Below are positions 44,469 through 53,492 of a stretch of 64,000 bases of DNA, piece after piece. Within the stretch, counting starts at the first letter, position 1. Every line of letters starts with the position of its first letter. Made by a program: the position numbers and the translations under genes. Source of the stretch: Paenibacillus sp. LHD-38 (GTDB lineage: Bacteria; Bacillota; Bacilli; Paenibacillales; Paenibacillaceae). Location of the stretch: NCBI RefSeq assembly GCF_031157315.1, contig NZ_JAVIFU010000020.1, positions 1-64,000 on the forward strand, read 5' to 3'. The notes under the pieces were generated by a model. The model saw nothing but the letters and a program-made list of their open reading frames with translations, did not search any database and was not told the DNA's origin.

Positions 44469-45551
44469 TTGAAGTTTACATGGTTATTCTTATTATTAGG
44501 CCTTGTTCTCGTAAACGCGTCGCCTGATGTGAGCGCACACAGCAATAACAGTGAGGGCTATTCTACGATAGATGTTCATGATCAAAGGATTAGTTATCGG
44601 CTTCAACTCGATTTCATTGAACTAAGCCATGCCATTGGTTTCGAGGTGGATGAACAGAAAATTGACAACCTTGAGGAATTAAACAAAATCATCTCTCAAA
44701 ACAAGTTTCCACTCGAACAATATTTGGATACTCATCTACTCTTATACGCAAATAATCATCCCGTTGAAGGAACGCTCAATCAAGCGGATGTTACATTGGT
44801 CAATGGCCGGCCATTTATTGATATCATGCTATCCTACTCCATTAGTAAAGAACCTGAAATTTTAATAGTTGATTACAACGTTTTTTTTGAAGATAGTGAT
44901 CCGAGCCATGCGAACATGGCAAAGGTTCAGATGGGAGGAAAACAACAGGAGTTTATTTTCACCTATGAAGTTAGAGAATTGAACGTTGGAGAGATGAGTT
45001 TTATAACCCAAGCGAAACAATTTCTTTCGTTAGGATTAAAACATATCTTCACGGGTTATGATCATATCTTATTCGTTATCAGTTTACTTATTGGTGCCAA
45101 AACGATTCGACATATCTTTTACCTCGTTACATCCTTTACGATTGCTCACAGTATCACGCTAGCCTTAGCAACCTTAAATATTGTTCAATTGCCTGGGAGA
45201 CTGGTTGAATCTGCAATCGCATTAAGTATTGTCTATGTCGCACTCAAAAATATCTTCCAACCCGAATCCAAACACGCTCCTTGGATTGCCTTCGCCTTTG
45301 GATTAATTCATGGCTTTGGGTTTGCTGGAATCTTGTCAGAACTAAATTTAGGCGGAAGCCATTTAGCGGTCTCACTACTGTTTTTTAACCTTGGGATTGA
45401 AGTTGGGCAGATCCTTATTGTATCTTTGGTTTTCCCGCTTTTTCTCTTCTTAAGTAAACGCTTGGTTAGCATAAATAAGTGGTTTATGCCGAGTGTATCC
45501 ATTGTAGTGTTACTCTTTGGATTCGTATGGTTTGTTCAAAGAGCATTCTAA
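44469..45551 (+). CDS. HupE/UreJ-family membrane protein with extracellular N-domain
   Basis: About 360 residues. A signal peptide (LKFTWLFLLLGLVLVN) is followed by an extracellular domain of about 170 residues, then six membrane helices of the HupE/UreJ_2 kind. Conserved His-rich motifs are FTGYDHILFVISLLIGA, FTIAHSITLALATL and FGLIHGFGFAGIL. The family is thought to move nickel or cobalt or to act with hydrogenases, but many bacterial members, like this one, are not near such genes. The start is uncertain: TTG 44469 has AAAAAGGATG upstream, while ATG 44439 lacks a ribosome site. It probably shares a transcript with the PHP gene. Confidence 0.8.
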   Translation: MKFTWLFLLLGLVLVNASPDVSAHSNNSEGYSTIDVHDQRISYRLQLDFIELSHAIGFEVDEQKIDNLEELNKIISQNKFPLEQYLDTHLLLYANNHPVEGTLNQADVTLVNGRPFIDIMLSYSISKEPEILIVDYNVFFEDSDPSHANMAKVQMGGKQQEFIFTYEVRELNVGEMSFITQAKQFLSLGLKHIFTGYDHILFVISLLIGAKTIRHIFYLVTSFTIAHSITLALATLNIVQLPGRLVESAIALSIVYVALKNIFQPESKHAPWIAFAFGLIHGFGFAGILSELNLGGSHLAVSLLFFNLGIEVGQILIVSLVFPLFLFLSKRLVSINKWFMPSVSIVVLLFGFVWFVQRAF

Positions 45552-45561
45552 CCAGACGAAA

Positions 45562-46206
45562 TCACCTTGCAGCCCACAACATTCCCCTTTGCATAAGCGT
45601 CAACACTTCCGGCAGCTTGACGATATCCGCCGTATGACCGATTGCATTGTAAAAAACGCGTCCCTTGCCATAGTTCTTAATCCACACGACCGGCATCATG
45701 ACAGGCCGCCATACTTCCGGGGAAATACATTTATAATACGAAGTCGCAAGGACGCAAATAGAGGGATCGATCAGCATAAAATAATGCTCGGTCGTCAGAG
45801 TGAAATCGGGCAAGTTTTTGGTTATAAAATGATTTCGATCCATGATCCTGACCGTAAAATGATAATTGGGATGTGCGGCAAAAACGCCCCCAACCATTAA
45901 TTGATAGCGCTGCTCACATGGAAAGGCATAGCCCATCCCTCCATGCAGACCAGCGACGCCCGTACCATTAGAGACCGCATGCAAGAAGTTATCAAGCTGA
46001 TTTTTTGTAATCGTCCCATCCGTATAGTTGGGGATGATAAGGTCAAGCTGATCGATTTTTTCCTTATCGTCCATTACATCCCAGCTTGTATGCTGCTCCA
46101 CCTCGAAGCCTTCGGATAGCAATAATCCCGTCAACAGCGCCCCTACCTCCTGAGGCTGATGCGGCTCAAGGCCACCCGAGACAATGAGCGCTTTTTTCTT
46201 TGTCAT
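45562..46206 (-). CDS. ThuA-like domain protein
   Basis: A 214-residue protein with the class I amidotransferase-like fold of ThuA. KKALIVSGGLEPHQPQEV, VAGLHGGMGYAF, TTEHYFMLIDPS and MPVVWIKNYGKGRVFYNAIGHT are the family marks. ThuA works in use of 3-keto-trehalose and related sugars; its exact reaction is not settled. AAGGGGGG precedes ATG 46204-46206. The start is 12 bases from the stop of the upstream GMC oxidoreductase gene, so the two are one operon. This pairing fits a pathway in which a sugar is first oxidised by the GMC protein. It converges tail to tail with the HupE-like gene. Confidence 0.87.
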   Translation of the reverse strand: MTKKKALIVSGGLEPHQPQEVGALLTGLLLSEGFEVEQHTSWDVMDDKEKIDQLDLIIPNYTDGTITKNQLDNFLHAVSNGTGVAGLHGGMGYAFPCEQRYQLMVGGVFAAHPNYHFTVRIMDRNHFITKNLPDFTLTTEHYFMLIDPSICVLATSYYKCISPEVWRPVMMPVVWIKNYGKGRVFYNAIGHTADIVKLPEVLTLMQRGMLWAAR

Positions 46207-46218
46207 GGATAGCCCCCC

Positions 46219-47679
46219 TTACCTTTGCGGCAGACTTGAGCTTTGTATAATATAATCCGCCGTTCGTATGGCCAGCGCTACAGTGGTTAACGTCGGATTT
46301 GCGGTTCCACTGGACGGAATAACGCTATTATCGGCAATAAACAAACCGGAGACTCCATGCACCTCACCGTAGGGATTTGTCACAGAAACGGCGGGATCAA
46401 CCCCCATCCTGCAGGTCCCCCCGTCATGAATCGCCTCGATAAGAGGCCCTTCCGTTTGATCGACCCTATTTGCATGCATTGCCGCGAACAGCTGACTGAC
46501 ACCCAGCCTCATTTGCCGGATAACGTCTTTATCCCTCTCGCTATATGAAAAGTCCACCTTAATGACCGGGACGCCGTACTCGTCCTTTTCTATTTTGTCC
46601 AGCGTCACCTGATTCTCATAACGTGATTCCACTTCGCCAAAAGCGCCTGCAACTACTCTTAATTCCTCCTGCAGCGGTTTAACGAGATACTGTTGATAGG
46701 CATTAAATTCCTCCGGCGGACCGCCTATCATCACTTGATAAGGACGACCCGGTTGACCTGGCAGCAAAATACCGAGTGCGCCGAGCACTTCGGGAAATTG
46801 CCTCCGGTCGAAATAACCCGTCAATCCAAGCAGGGAATGCGTAGTCAGGTAATGGCCAATGGCTTGGCCTGGTATGCCGGAAGCTAACAAAAGGCGCGGA
46901 CTTTGAAATGTACTCGCCGATAAGATGACCTTTTTCGCTTTTAACGTATATGATTTCTTATCGGGTGACATTACTCTTACGCCTGCGACCCGTTTTCCTT
47001 CGGTTAAAATTTCCACAGCATTCGCATGAACCGCCAGATCATACGGCCTGCTGTTTAACGCCTCGGCAAGATGGATAATGGAGCTGAAAGCGGCATTGGA
47101 GTATAGCTGCCCGTATTTGGTTGATTCTCGGTCAACCGCAATGGGCATAGAAACGGCTTCCGGAAACCCGTATGCATGAAGACGGTCCAATAAAATAGAG
47201 GTATAGTAAGAGCCTGATTGGTAGGATGAGGAAACCCTCATTGCCCTCTCGGCGACGGAATAATAGTAAGCCAGCTCCTTAGCTGGAACAGGCCAGTCAA
47301 CCGTTTCTGATGCAGGCATTTGCGGTGCCACCAGCTGCCATGCGAGCGTTCTGCCTCCTAAGGCGAACAGCTCTCTAAAGAGGGTTTGTTTTACGGGAGA
47401 CGAGACCTGATCAAAGTATCGTTTAAAGCGCGGTAGAGAATAGGTAGAAATATTGTAAAAATGAGTAGGAAGCAGCAATCCACCCTTTTCGACCATGCCG
47501 ATTTTCTTTCCGTTTAACCCCCAGCTCCGGCATAAACGGGAGAGAACGGCCCCGCCTCCCGCTCCCGAACCGACAATAAGGACATCATATTCGGTTTGTT
47601 CCATTTGCTCCAAAGGAGTGAGCGGAATCCATTCATTGTTTAGTTCCGTGTCGTTCCGCTGTGAATTATTCGGTACCAT
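46219..47679 (-). CDS. GMC-family FAD oxidoreductase (no LysM domain)
   Basis: A 486-residue flavoprotein of the pyranose oxidase / gluconate dehydrogenase branch. The FAD loop YDVLIVGSGAGGGAVL lies near 35-50. The C-terminal active-site pair is H418 (IHDGGTCRMG) and N461 (GTANPTL). ATG 47677-47679 is chosen for AAAGGGGG 9 bases upstream. No signal peptide. It shares the opening WIPLTPLEQM-QTEYDVLIVG with the other GMC proteins of this window, so all come from one expanded family. It probably oxidises a sugar or glycoside; it is transcribed with the ThuA-like gene. Confidence 0.9.
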   Translation of the reverse strand: MVPNNSQRNDTELNNEWIPLTPLEQMEQTEYDVLIVGSGAGGGAVLSRLCRSWGLNGKKIGMVEKGGLLLPTHFYNISTYSLPRFKRYFDQVSSPVKQTLFRELFALGGRTLAWQLVAPQMPASETVDWPVPAKELAYYYSVAERAMRVSSSYQSGSYYTSILLDRLHAYGFPEAVSMPIAVDRESTKYGQLYSNAAFSSIIHLAEALNSRPYDLAVHANAVEILTEGKRVAGVRVMSPDKKSYTLKAKKVILSASTFQSPRLLLASGIPGQAIGHYLTTHSLLGLTGYFDRRQFPEVLGALGILLPGQPGRPYQVMIGGPPEEFNAYQQYLVKPLQEELRVVAGAFGEVESRYENQVTLDKIEKDEYGVPVIKVDFSYSERDKDVIRQMRLGVSQLFAAMHANRVDQTEGPLIEAIHDGGTCRMGVDPAVSVTNPYGEVHGVSGLFIADNSVIPSSGTANPTLTTVALAIRTADYIIQSSSLPQR

Positions 47680-47971
47680 GCTCCATCCCCCTTTCAGCCT
47701 AAATCCCGCCTTCAACAAGATAATGGGCTAATAACCTAAACAAACCATATGCTTAGCGAAAAGAATATATGCTTTACTTTTCGTTTCAAAGCTCGTCCCG
47801 AATGTGAAAATCGACCGTCGCTGTTCCTCCACCCCGTCATCTCTCACGCGTATTCTATCTAATAAAAATTACTTCTTGTTAACAGACTAAAATTCACAAA
47901 TCCTTCCGAAGGATATAGGTAGATGTAAATGCGCAGCCAGCCAGAGGTGATCAATCTTAGGAGGGGAAAGC

Positions 47972-48124
47972 ATGAATATCATGGTAAACATTCGATATCT
48001 ATGGCATGATTGCTGGTTTAATTATTACTTAAATCTATTCAACTCTTGTTTGTGTGAAAGACATAAGTCCTATCTGCTGAGAAAATCAGAATATCATCAC
48101 TCTAGAAAAGGCCATCCTGTTTAA
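47972..48124 (+). CDS. small 50-residue protein, unknown
   Basis: ATG 47972 is preceded by a very strong ribosome site (AGGAGGGG, 5 bases). The protein is rich in aromatic, His and Cys residues (RYLWHDCWFNYYLNLFNSC, then HKSYLLRKSEYHH) and ends GHPV. It is read into a terminator hairpin that contains its stop codon. The Cys/His content might bind a metal, but no family was recognised. The strong signals make it likely to be real. Confidence 0.6.
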   Translation: MNIMVNIRYLWHDCWFNYYLNLFNSCLCERHKSYLLRKSEYHHSRKGHPV

Positions 48125-48136
48125 GGATGGCTTGTT
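48111..48136 (+). terminator. terminator overlapping the end of the small gene
   Basis: GCCATCCT (48111-48118) pairs with AGGATGGC (48124-48131), followed by TTGTT. The stop codon TAA at 48122-48124 lies in the loop. Confidence 0.6.
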
Positions 48137-48162
48137 AAAATTGTTCGGGCTGGTTTTCCCCA

Positions 48163-48693
48163 TCAGGATAAATTTATCTCTTGGAGGTCGAAATACTCAA
48201 CAAGAAGCCTTATTATTAGTAATTTATTAACGATGGGATGATCGTCACGTATGCTTATCAGTCTTCGTTTTCCCAATCTCCTATCTAATATGGATAATGC
48301 TCTTATGATAGGATTTGTTGACGTTAAGGCTTCATTTGTGGAAAGGTTAAGATACTCTTCCACAGCATTATAAAATTCATGTTGACTATGGATACCTTGC
48401 CTTACCATTTCTTTATCTGCAAAACGAGAAGCACGATAGTAGTTTTCTCTTTGTGCAGGTTCCGAATCATTCGTTGAATGGCTTTGCTTTCTTAATTCTG
48501 AAGCAAGCGTATTACGTTTATATTTTCTATTTATAGTATAAAAATCTTGAATCATTTCATTATCAAAAGTAATCCACGCTTTTCCTACCTGATCATGTGT
48601 CCCTCTATATCTGGTACTGTGAAATACAATCCGCTTTCTCAAGGAGCTGCATATTCTAGAATCCAGTTGGTTTTTCAAATTACTCCACTGCAA
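48163..48693 (-). CDS. hypothetical protein (SF0329-like)
   Basis: A 176-residue soluble protein. The N-terminal part, with WSNLKNQLDSRICSSLRKRI, HSTRYRGT and GKAWITFDNEMIQDF, resembles small uncharacterised proteins named SF0329-like; a helical C-terminal half follows (IIRALSILDRRLGKRRLIS). The start is TTG 48691-48693 with GTGTGGTG 7 bases upstream; no better start exists. Such proteins are often accessory genes and may be immunity proteins, which is not shown here. It is AT-rich compared with the glycosidase genes. Confidence 0.65.
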   Translation of the reverse strand: MQWSNLKNQLDSRICSSLRKRIVFHSTRYRGTHDQVGKAWITFDNEMIQDFYTINRKYKRNTLASELRKQSHSTNDSEPAQRENYYRASRFADKEMVRQGIHSQHEFYNAVEEYLNLSTNEALTSTNPIIRALSILDRRLGKRRLISIRDDHPIVNKLLIIRLLVEYFDLQEINLS

Positions 48694-48796
48694 GTATTTT
48701 CACCACACTCGTTTGATCAACTCCTTAATCGTTCTAAGGTTGAGTTATCCATATCATCTCGATCTCCATTGGACTTGAACTTTTAGGCGCGAATGT

Positions 48797-49777
48797 TTAT
48801 AAGTCACCAAGCATTACAGGAAGCTGCTCATCATTTTCAGCTAGCCAAGTCATTTCCTCAGCAAACCTGGCCTGAACCCTATTATGGTGTTCCATACTTG
48901 CGTTAATCCACCAAACAGACTCCAAATACCATAACATCCTTAACGAGCTAACTATCTTTCCGACGGGAAATTCATTTACCGTACGGTAACCCTGAAGAAA
49001 GGCCGAAGCGAGTTCGGTTCGGAAGTTCCCATTATGTAATGACCAGGACAAGATAGCTCTGGCAACATCTAATTCCGGATAGTCATAATTTAACCGATCA
49101 AAGTCGAGCAAAGCGGAAACCTGATCCTTATCAAACAATAGGTTATCTACCCATAGGTCACGATGAGCCCAGCCAGGTATGGATTTCCCAAAAGATTCGA
49201 TGTCTATCGTCTTGGATAAATTCATTTGCAGCTCGAGATGGCTAATTAAATTCGTGTTATTCTTACTTTTTATTTCCTCGATTACGTTGCTCCAGTGGCT
49301 GATTCTCTCTTGGCGATTTTGTAGTATAAATTGCGTGTTTCCTTCTTCGCGGAGAGAACCATCATTCAACAACCGATGCATCATGCCAGTGACCCGGCCG
49401 AGATCATACATTTTGTCTATGTTCATGTCTTTTGGTTTCACGATTTCCCCGGTACAAAATTGCATAATAACAAACTTTTCATCCGAAAAGGCATGCAGAA
49501 TTGTCCCATTTATAGCTAGCAATTGTGGACAAGGCATACCCGACTCAGACAATCTTTGCTGCTGTTCCAGCGCCCGAATCAAAACATTTTCGTTCTTATA
49601 TCTTTTGGTATGGTATTGCTTAAGCAAAAACTCGCCTTGATCGGTTTCCAGCTTCCATTTTAAATTCAGCCAGCCGAGCGAAATCGGCACCCATGAAATG
49701 ATTTTAAAACCAAATAATTGCTCTGATTTCTCTTGCAATGTTAATAATAACGGATGAATGACGGCTTGCTGATTCAT
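48797..49777 (-). CDS. phosphotransferase of the APH/CotS kinase-like family
   Basis: A 326-residue protein with a kinase-like fold. The Brenner motif is GWAHRDLWVDNLLFD (about 203-217, catalytic D) and the metal site is ALLDFDRL (about 225). An N-lobe lysine lies in FLLKQYHTKRYKNE. The family includes aminoglycoside and homoserine kinases and the spore-coat proteins CotS and YutH; the length and QQRLSESGMPCPQL resemble the CotS side. TAGGTG precedes ATG 49775-49777. It stands alone. Substrate unknown. Confidence 0.82.
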   Translation of the reverse strand: MNQQAVIHPLLLTLQEKSEQLFGFKIISWVPISLGWLNLKWKLETDQGEFLLKQYHTKRYKNENVLIRALEQQQRLSESGMPCPQLLAINGTILHAFSDEKFVIMQFCTGEIVKPKDMNIDKMYDLGRVTGMMHRLLNDGSLREEGNTQFILQNRQERISHWSNVIEEIKSKNNTNLISHLELQMNLSKTIDIESFGKSIPGWAHRDLWVDNLLFDKDQVSALLDFDRLNYDYPELDVARAILSWSLHNGNFRTELASAFLQGYRTVNEFPVGKIVSSLRMLWYLESVWWINASMEHHNRVQARFAEEMTWLAENDEQLPVMLGDL

Positions 49778-49842
49778 GTTTGTTCACCTAGCTTCAGAAT
49801 ATTTTTCAAGACAAACATCTCTGCAGGAAGCTCTCCACTATT

Positions 49843-49977
49843 TCAAGAGTTTCGTCCGACCAGAAAGCAGGTCCAATAAATAGCCTCTTCATCGAAAGAT
49901 AATGTTTTCATCCCGTCCGCAGTTGCACGAAAAGCTGGGAAATCCTTATAGCTTAATTTTCGCGGTTCGATCATCAT
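49843..49977 (-). CDS. possible small protein
   Basis: A 44-residue frame MMIEPRKLSYKDFPAF... ending VGRNS, with GGGGGAATGTAGG before two adjacent ATG codons. The frame extends back another 17 codons without a better ribosome site. No family recognised. It may be the start of a shortened gene. Confidence 0.3.
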   Translation of the reverse strand: MMIEPRKLSYKDFPAFRATADGMKTLSFDEEAIYWTCFLVGRNS

Positions 49978-50171
49978 CCTACATTCCCCCTGATTCATTC
50001 CCATCATGGTACCATCTATTTCTTCCATTTACTTCAATAAAACAGATAGAAAAATAACATTTCCTCAGCCTGTTATTTCGTAGCTCACACTAATTATATG
50101 CTTAACAAAACAAACAAAAAGAGTAAGATGTTTGTACATAATTTCATATTTTACACTCAACAGCCATGAGA

Positions 50172-50206
50172 AAAGGCAGCCGATCCTAGTTGGAGCGGCT
50201 GCCTTT
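50172..50206. terminator. terminator-like hairpin
   Basis: An 11-bp stem, AAAGGCAGCCG (50172-50182) with CGGCTGCCTTT (50196-50206). There are A's before and T's after, so it could work in both directions. No gene ends next to it. Confidence 0.6.
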
Positions 50207-50240
50207 CAGGACGCCTATAGATAGCGACACCATTAGTGCT

Positions 50241-50290
50241 AGTTGTTTAAAGAAAATAAAGTATTAGACTAACGATGCGTCACTAAGCTA
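50241..50290 (+). repeat. intergenic repeat B, copy 1
   Basis: Shares AGTTGT, GAAAATAAAG, ATTAGA and GATGCGTCA-TAAGCTA with 53353-53404 in the same orientation. The two copies bracket the LysM-GMC / TIM-barrel gene pair. Confidence 0.6.
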
Positions 50291-50634
50291 AAGGTAATGT
50301 AAAATATCTATATTTCAATTAGAGGTATAAGCCAAGAGCCTGTTTTTATTTGTCAAGATAAGTTATTTGCAAACCGTTAATCGGCATGTAATTTATATAA
50401 AGGGCGAATGAGAGATCACCTCCCTGCTGACATAAATCGAAAGTCCTATAAATAAAAATGATTGTAAGATGAATATCACAGCCGTACCCGCCGTGGAAGC
50501 CGTGCGGTTATCCGTAATGGAACAGGCAGGGGATCGTATGGTCAAGAATGGATGAACTATGGATTGTCGATTGTATTTTCTGCTCGTTATCGCATCTATC
50601 GGATAGTGATTAGTCGAAAGGATAGGTGAATGTG

Positions 50635-52305
50635 ATGCGGATTTACATTGCCCATGACGGGGAAACGATACGAACGATTTCACAAAAATATGACATTGCT
50701 ATCGAGGATCTGCTTTCATGGAATCCGGTCATTGCGCATCCCGATCGGAACGTGGCCGGTTTACAGATCCGTTTCCCATCCTCTCACGGATCGTCTACGC
50801 TGCCGAATATGTCCTTCCAAGGCACCCCGGTTCCTCCCGATCCCGGAGAATATTTGGAGCAATGGATTCCGCTCACGCCGCTAGAGCAGATGGCCCAAAC
50901 CGATTATGATGTCATCATTGTAGGCACAGGGCCCGGAGGAGGCGCTGTGCTCTGGCGATTATGCGAGCAATGGGGAAAAAGCGGCAAACGAATTGCCATC
51001 GTCGAAGCCGGCGATTTGTTATTACCCACTCACGCGCAAAATGTGCCTACCTTAAACGGCGACCGCTTACAACGTTTTATTAGAAACCCGAAGCTTTGGA
51101 AGCCGGTAGCTACAGCAAAACCGGGTGGCATGGGCGATCTTTCGCCGCCTTCGTCGGCACCTCACTATTTTGAGTCATTTATTGCGTTAGGCGGAAGAAG
51201 CATGCTTTGGAACGGGGTCACTCCGCGGATGCACCAGGTGGATATCGCGCAATGGCCCGTTTCTCCGGCGGAAATGGACAGTTATTACACGATAGCCGAG
51301 CAGGTCATGACCGTTTCTTCCGACTACAGCAAAAACTCGTCATTTTCAGAAATCATTCTAAGCCGCATACTGGCGGGCGGATTCCCCGAAACCGTTCCCC
51401 AGCCGCTGGCTGCCGACATGCAGCCATCCAAATACGGCTATATTCGCTCCAATGTCTTTTTCAGCTCTATGGCATTTTTTGCTTGGGCTTTAAGCTTTGG
51501 GAGCTTTGACCTGGCGGTGAAAGCCCGCGTGACCGAGGTGCTTGCCGACAAGGGGAAAGCAGCTGGCGTGAAGGTGATGACCCGGGATAAAAAAACGTAT
51601 GTCCTGAAAGGGAAAACCGTCGTTTTATCGGCAAGCACGTTCGAGACGCCGCGCATTTTATTAAATTCGGGCATTCCAGGAAGAGCGATCGGCCATTATT
51701 TAACGACGCATACCAGGATAACCGGCGTAGGAAACATTCGCACCGCCGGTTTCCCGGAGACACTTGGGGTACTGGCTCTTTTGGTTCCGCGTACGGCAGA
51801 GCGCGATTATCAAATTCAGCTTAGTGGATCTTATTTTAATTATTTGTATGAATTAAAGCCGATGCTTGAGCAAGTGAACGTCGGATACGGCGCTTCCGGA
51901 GCAGTTGAATCCCGGTATGAGAATTACGTCGCGCTGAACCCGCGCAGAGTGGACGATTACGGCGTTCCCGAATTGGAGGTTGAGTTCTCGTACAGCGCCA
52001 AAGACAAGGAGGTATTTCGGCGGATGGGCGAAGGCGTTAAGCGGGCGCTTGAGGCTTCGCAAGCAACGCAAACATCGCTTAGTTCGCTTACTGCCGGACT
52101 GGTGTATCATGATATGGGAACTTGCAGGATGGGCTATGACCCAGCAACCTCCGCAACCGATCCTTACGGCCAGATTCACGGCGTGCAGGGCCTTTACGTA
52201 GCGGATAACAGCGTCATCCCGACGAGCGGTGCGGCGAACCCTACGCTCACCACCGTCGCTCTTGCTATCCGCACTGCGGACCATTTGATGAAACAGCTTC
52301 GCTAG
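50635..52305 (+). CDS. LysM-domain GMC-family FAD oxidoreductase
   Basis: A 556-residue protein with a rare fusion. Residues 1-48 are a LysM domain (MRIYIAHDGETIRTISQKYD, then LQIRFP). A Pro-rich linker follows, then a GMC flavoprotein with FAD loop VGTGPGGGAVLW at 96-107 and the catalytic pair H492 (YHDMGTCRMG) and N535 (GAANPTL). There is no signal peptide before the LysM domain. In bacilli such LysM proteins (SafA, YaaH) sit on the spore; that location is inferred. ATG 50635 is preferred, with GATAGGTG 6 bases upstream. It is followed after 44 bases by a TIM-barrel sugar isomerase gene on the same strand. It probably oxidises a sugar or glycoside. Confidence 0.9.
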   Translation: MRIYIAHDGETIRTISQKYDIAIEDLLSWNPVIAHPDRNVAGLQIRFPSSHGSSTLPNMSFQGTPVPPDPGEYLEQWIPLTPLEQMAQTDYDVIIVGTGPGGGAVLWRLCEQWGKSGKRIAIVEAGDLLLPTHAQNVPTLNGDRLQRFIRNPKLWKPVATAKPGGMGDLSPPSSAPHYFESFIALGGRSMLWNGVTPRMHQVDIAQWPVSPAEMDSYYTIAEQVMTVSSDYSKNSSFSEIILSRILAGGFPETVPQPLAADMQPSKYGYIRSNVFFSSMAFFAWALSFGSFDLAVKARVTEVLADKGKAAGVKVMTRDKKTYVLKGKTVVLSASTFETPRILLNSGIPGRAIGHYLTTHTRITGVGNIRTAGFPETLGVLALLVPRTAERDYQIQLSGSYFNYLYELKPMLEQVNVGYGASGAVESRYENYVALNPRRVDDYGVPELEVEFSYSAKDKEVFRRMGEGVKRALEASQATQTSLSSLTAGLVYHDMGTCRMGYDPATSATDPYGQIHGVQGLYVADNSVIPTSGAANPTLTTVALAIRTADHLMKQLR

Positions 52306-52349
52306 AAGCGGATCGGCATGTCTTTTATAAGATAATGGAGGTGATGACG

Positions 52350-53126
52350 CTGAAATTTTCCGTTTCCATTGAAGCAGTGTATGCAGGCAAAGATTTTGTC
52401 CAAAGCATGGTGGAGGTTAAACGGGCAGGCTTTAACGCATTTGAGTTTTGGATCTGGTGGGAAAAAGATTTGTATGCGATTAAAGCTGCGAAGGAGGCGC
52501 TGCAGCTTACACTGGCCAGCATTGTTACGAAATTTATCAGCTTGACCGACCCTTCCAAAAGGAAGGAATATATGGAAGGCCTTCGGCAAACGATTGCGGC
52601 TGCCCAGATGCTTGGGTGCAAGCACATTATTTCGCAGGTCGGACAAGAATTGCAAGGTGTCCCCAGAGAGGTACAGCATCGCAGCATTGTAGAAGGGCTG
52701 AAGGAATGCGTACCCATGCTGAGGCAGGCGGGAATGATGCTGGTGATTGAACCGCTTAATACACAGGTCGACCATCCGGGCTATTATTTATACCACTCTG
52801 AGGAGGCGTTTCAGATTGTCGACGAAGTCGGCAGCCCTTATGTCAGAGTGCTGTACGACATCTATCATATGCAGATTATGGAAGGGAATATTATATCCAC
52901 TATAACTCGGAATATCGATAAAATCGGGTATTTCCACGTTGCAGGGGTTCCTGGAAGACACGAGCCGTATACAGGGGAGCTATATTATTTGAACATCTTT
53001 AAAGCAATTGAAGCTACCGGGTTTAGAGGATATGTAGGACTGGAATATTTTCCGATGGAAGACGCTGCGTTGGGACTAATGAAGTTTCTTAACTGGGTAA
53101 AGTCCGGAGGCATTCGCTTGGACTGA
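52350..53126 (+). CDS. TIM-barrel sugar isomerase (hydroxypyruvate isomerase type)
   Basis: A 258-residue AP-endonuclease-2-type TIM barrel of the Hyi kind. The metal-binding residues are E in VIEPLNTQVDHPGYYL, D/H in YDIYHMQIMEG, H in FHVAGVPGRHEP and E in GLEYFP. Family members isomerise or epimerise small sugars or keto acids. The start is unusual: GGAGGTG (52337-52343) fits CTG 52350 (LKFSVSIEA), since ATG 52335 overlaps the ribosome site and ATG 52344 touches it. Homologues usually begin at this very point with M-K-F. It is probably co-transcribed with the LysM-GMC gene and would act on its product. It differs from the isomerases at 60 and 63 kb. Confidence 0.85.
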   Translation: MKFSVSIEAVYAGKDFVQSMVEVKRAGFNAFEFWIWWEKDLYAIKAAKEALQLTLASIVTKFISLTDPSKRKEYMEGLRQTIAAAQMLGCKHIISQVGQELQGVPREVQHRSIVEGLKECVPMLRQAGMMLVIEPLNTQVDHPGYYLYHSEEAFQIVDEVGSPYVRVLYDIYHMQIMEGNIISTITRNIDKIGYFHVAGVPGRHEPYTGELYYLNIFKAIEATGFRGYVGLEYFPMEDAALGLMKFLNWVKSGGIRLD

Positions 53127-53201
53127 AAATGGTTTTGTGTGTACACAATTAATGGTTAAATATTAAGAGGTGTTGATGATTTTGAAAAGTTCAGAGAGTA
53201 T

Positions 53202-53250
53202 ATTGCACATTATTATGGGAGTTTAAAAAAATCCAATAATTATGTGCAAT
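53202..53250 (+). other. inverted repeat after the isomerase gene
   Basis: ATTGCACAT and ATGTGCAAT arms (53202-53210 and 53242-53250) extend imperfectly inward to CCAATAAT. It may be a weak terminator or protein site. The gap 53127-53492 holds no gene; it also carries repeat B copy 2. Confidence 0.4.
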
Positions 53251-53352
53251 TCTGTCGGAAGACAAGAACATTGCCCCATTCCCGACAGAGAAATGATGCA
53301 GTACTATGTAGTCCATTCTAATACAAAAGTACTGCCGTAGTATTCATGAGTA

Positions 53353-53404
53353 AGTTGTGAATAGAGAAAATAAAGCATTAGATTGAAGATGCGTCATTAA
53401 GCTA
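53353..53404 (+). repeat. intergenic repeat B, copy 2
   Basis: A copy of the element at 50241-50290 (AGTTGT, GAAAATAAAG, ATTAGATT, GATGCGTCATTAAGCTA). Its end runs directly into the first TAACGGGCA-type element (53396-53418). Confidence 0.6.
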
Positions 53405-53418
53405 GCGGGCAGGATAGC
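53396..53418 (+). repeat. short TAACGGGCA-type repeat, copy 1
   Basis: The 23 bases from ATTAAGCTAGCGGG to GATAGC match 53973-53995 at 21 positions. A looser third copy lies at 53901-53928 (CTAACGGGAAACGATAG). All three surround the small gene at 53493. Confidence 0.6.
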
Positions 53419-53492
53419 TTAATCGTTTCACGAATAATACAAGTATAAAACGATAGCTAAATTACTATTAATCCAACAAGGAAGAGCTCAAA

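Larger units (their letters stand above)
49978..50634. other. gene-free stretch
   Basis: AT-rich sequence holding a terminator-like hairpin (50172-50206) and one copy of an intergenic repeat (50241-50290). A 28-codon frame at about 50468 (MNITAVPAVEAVRLSV) has no ribosome site. No other gene was recognised. Confidence 0.5.

Noticed and set aside
50393..50683. 96-codon minus-strand frame
   Set aside because: It overlaps the start region of the LysM-GMC gene, lacks a ribosome site and shows no domain.
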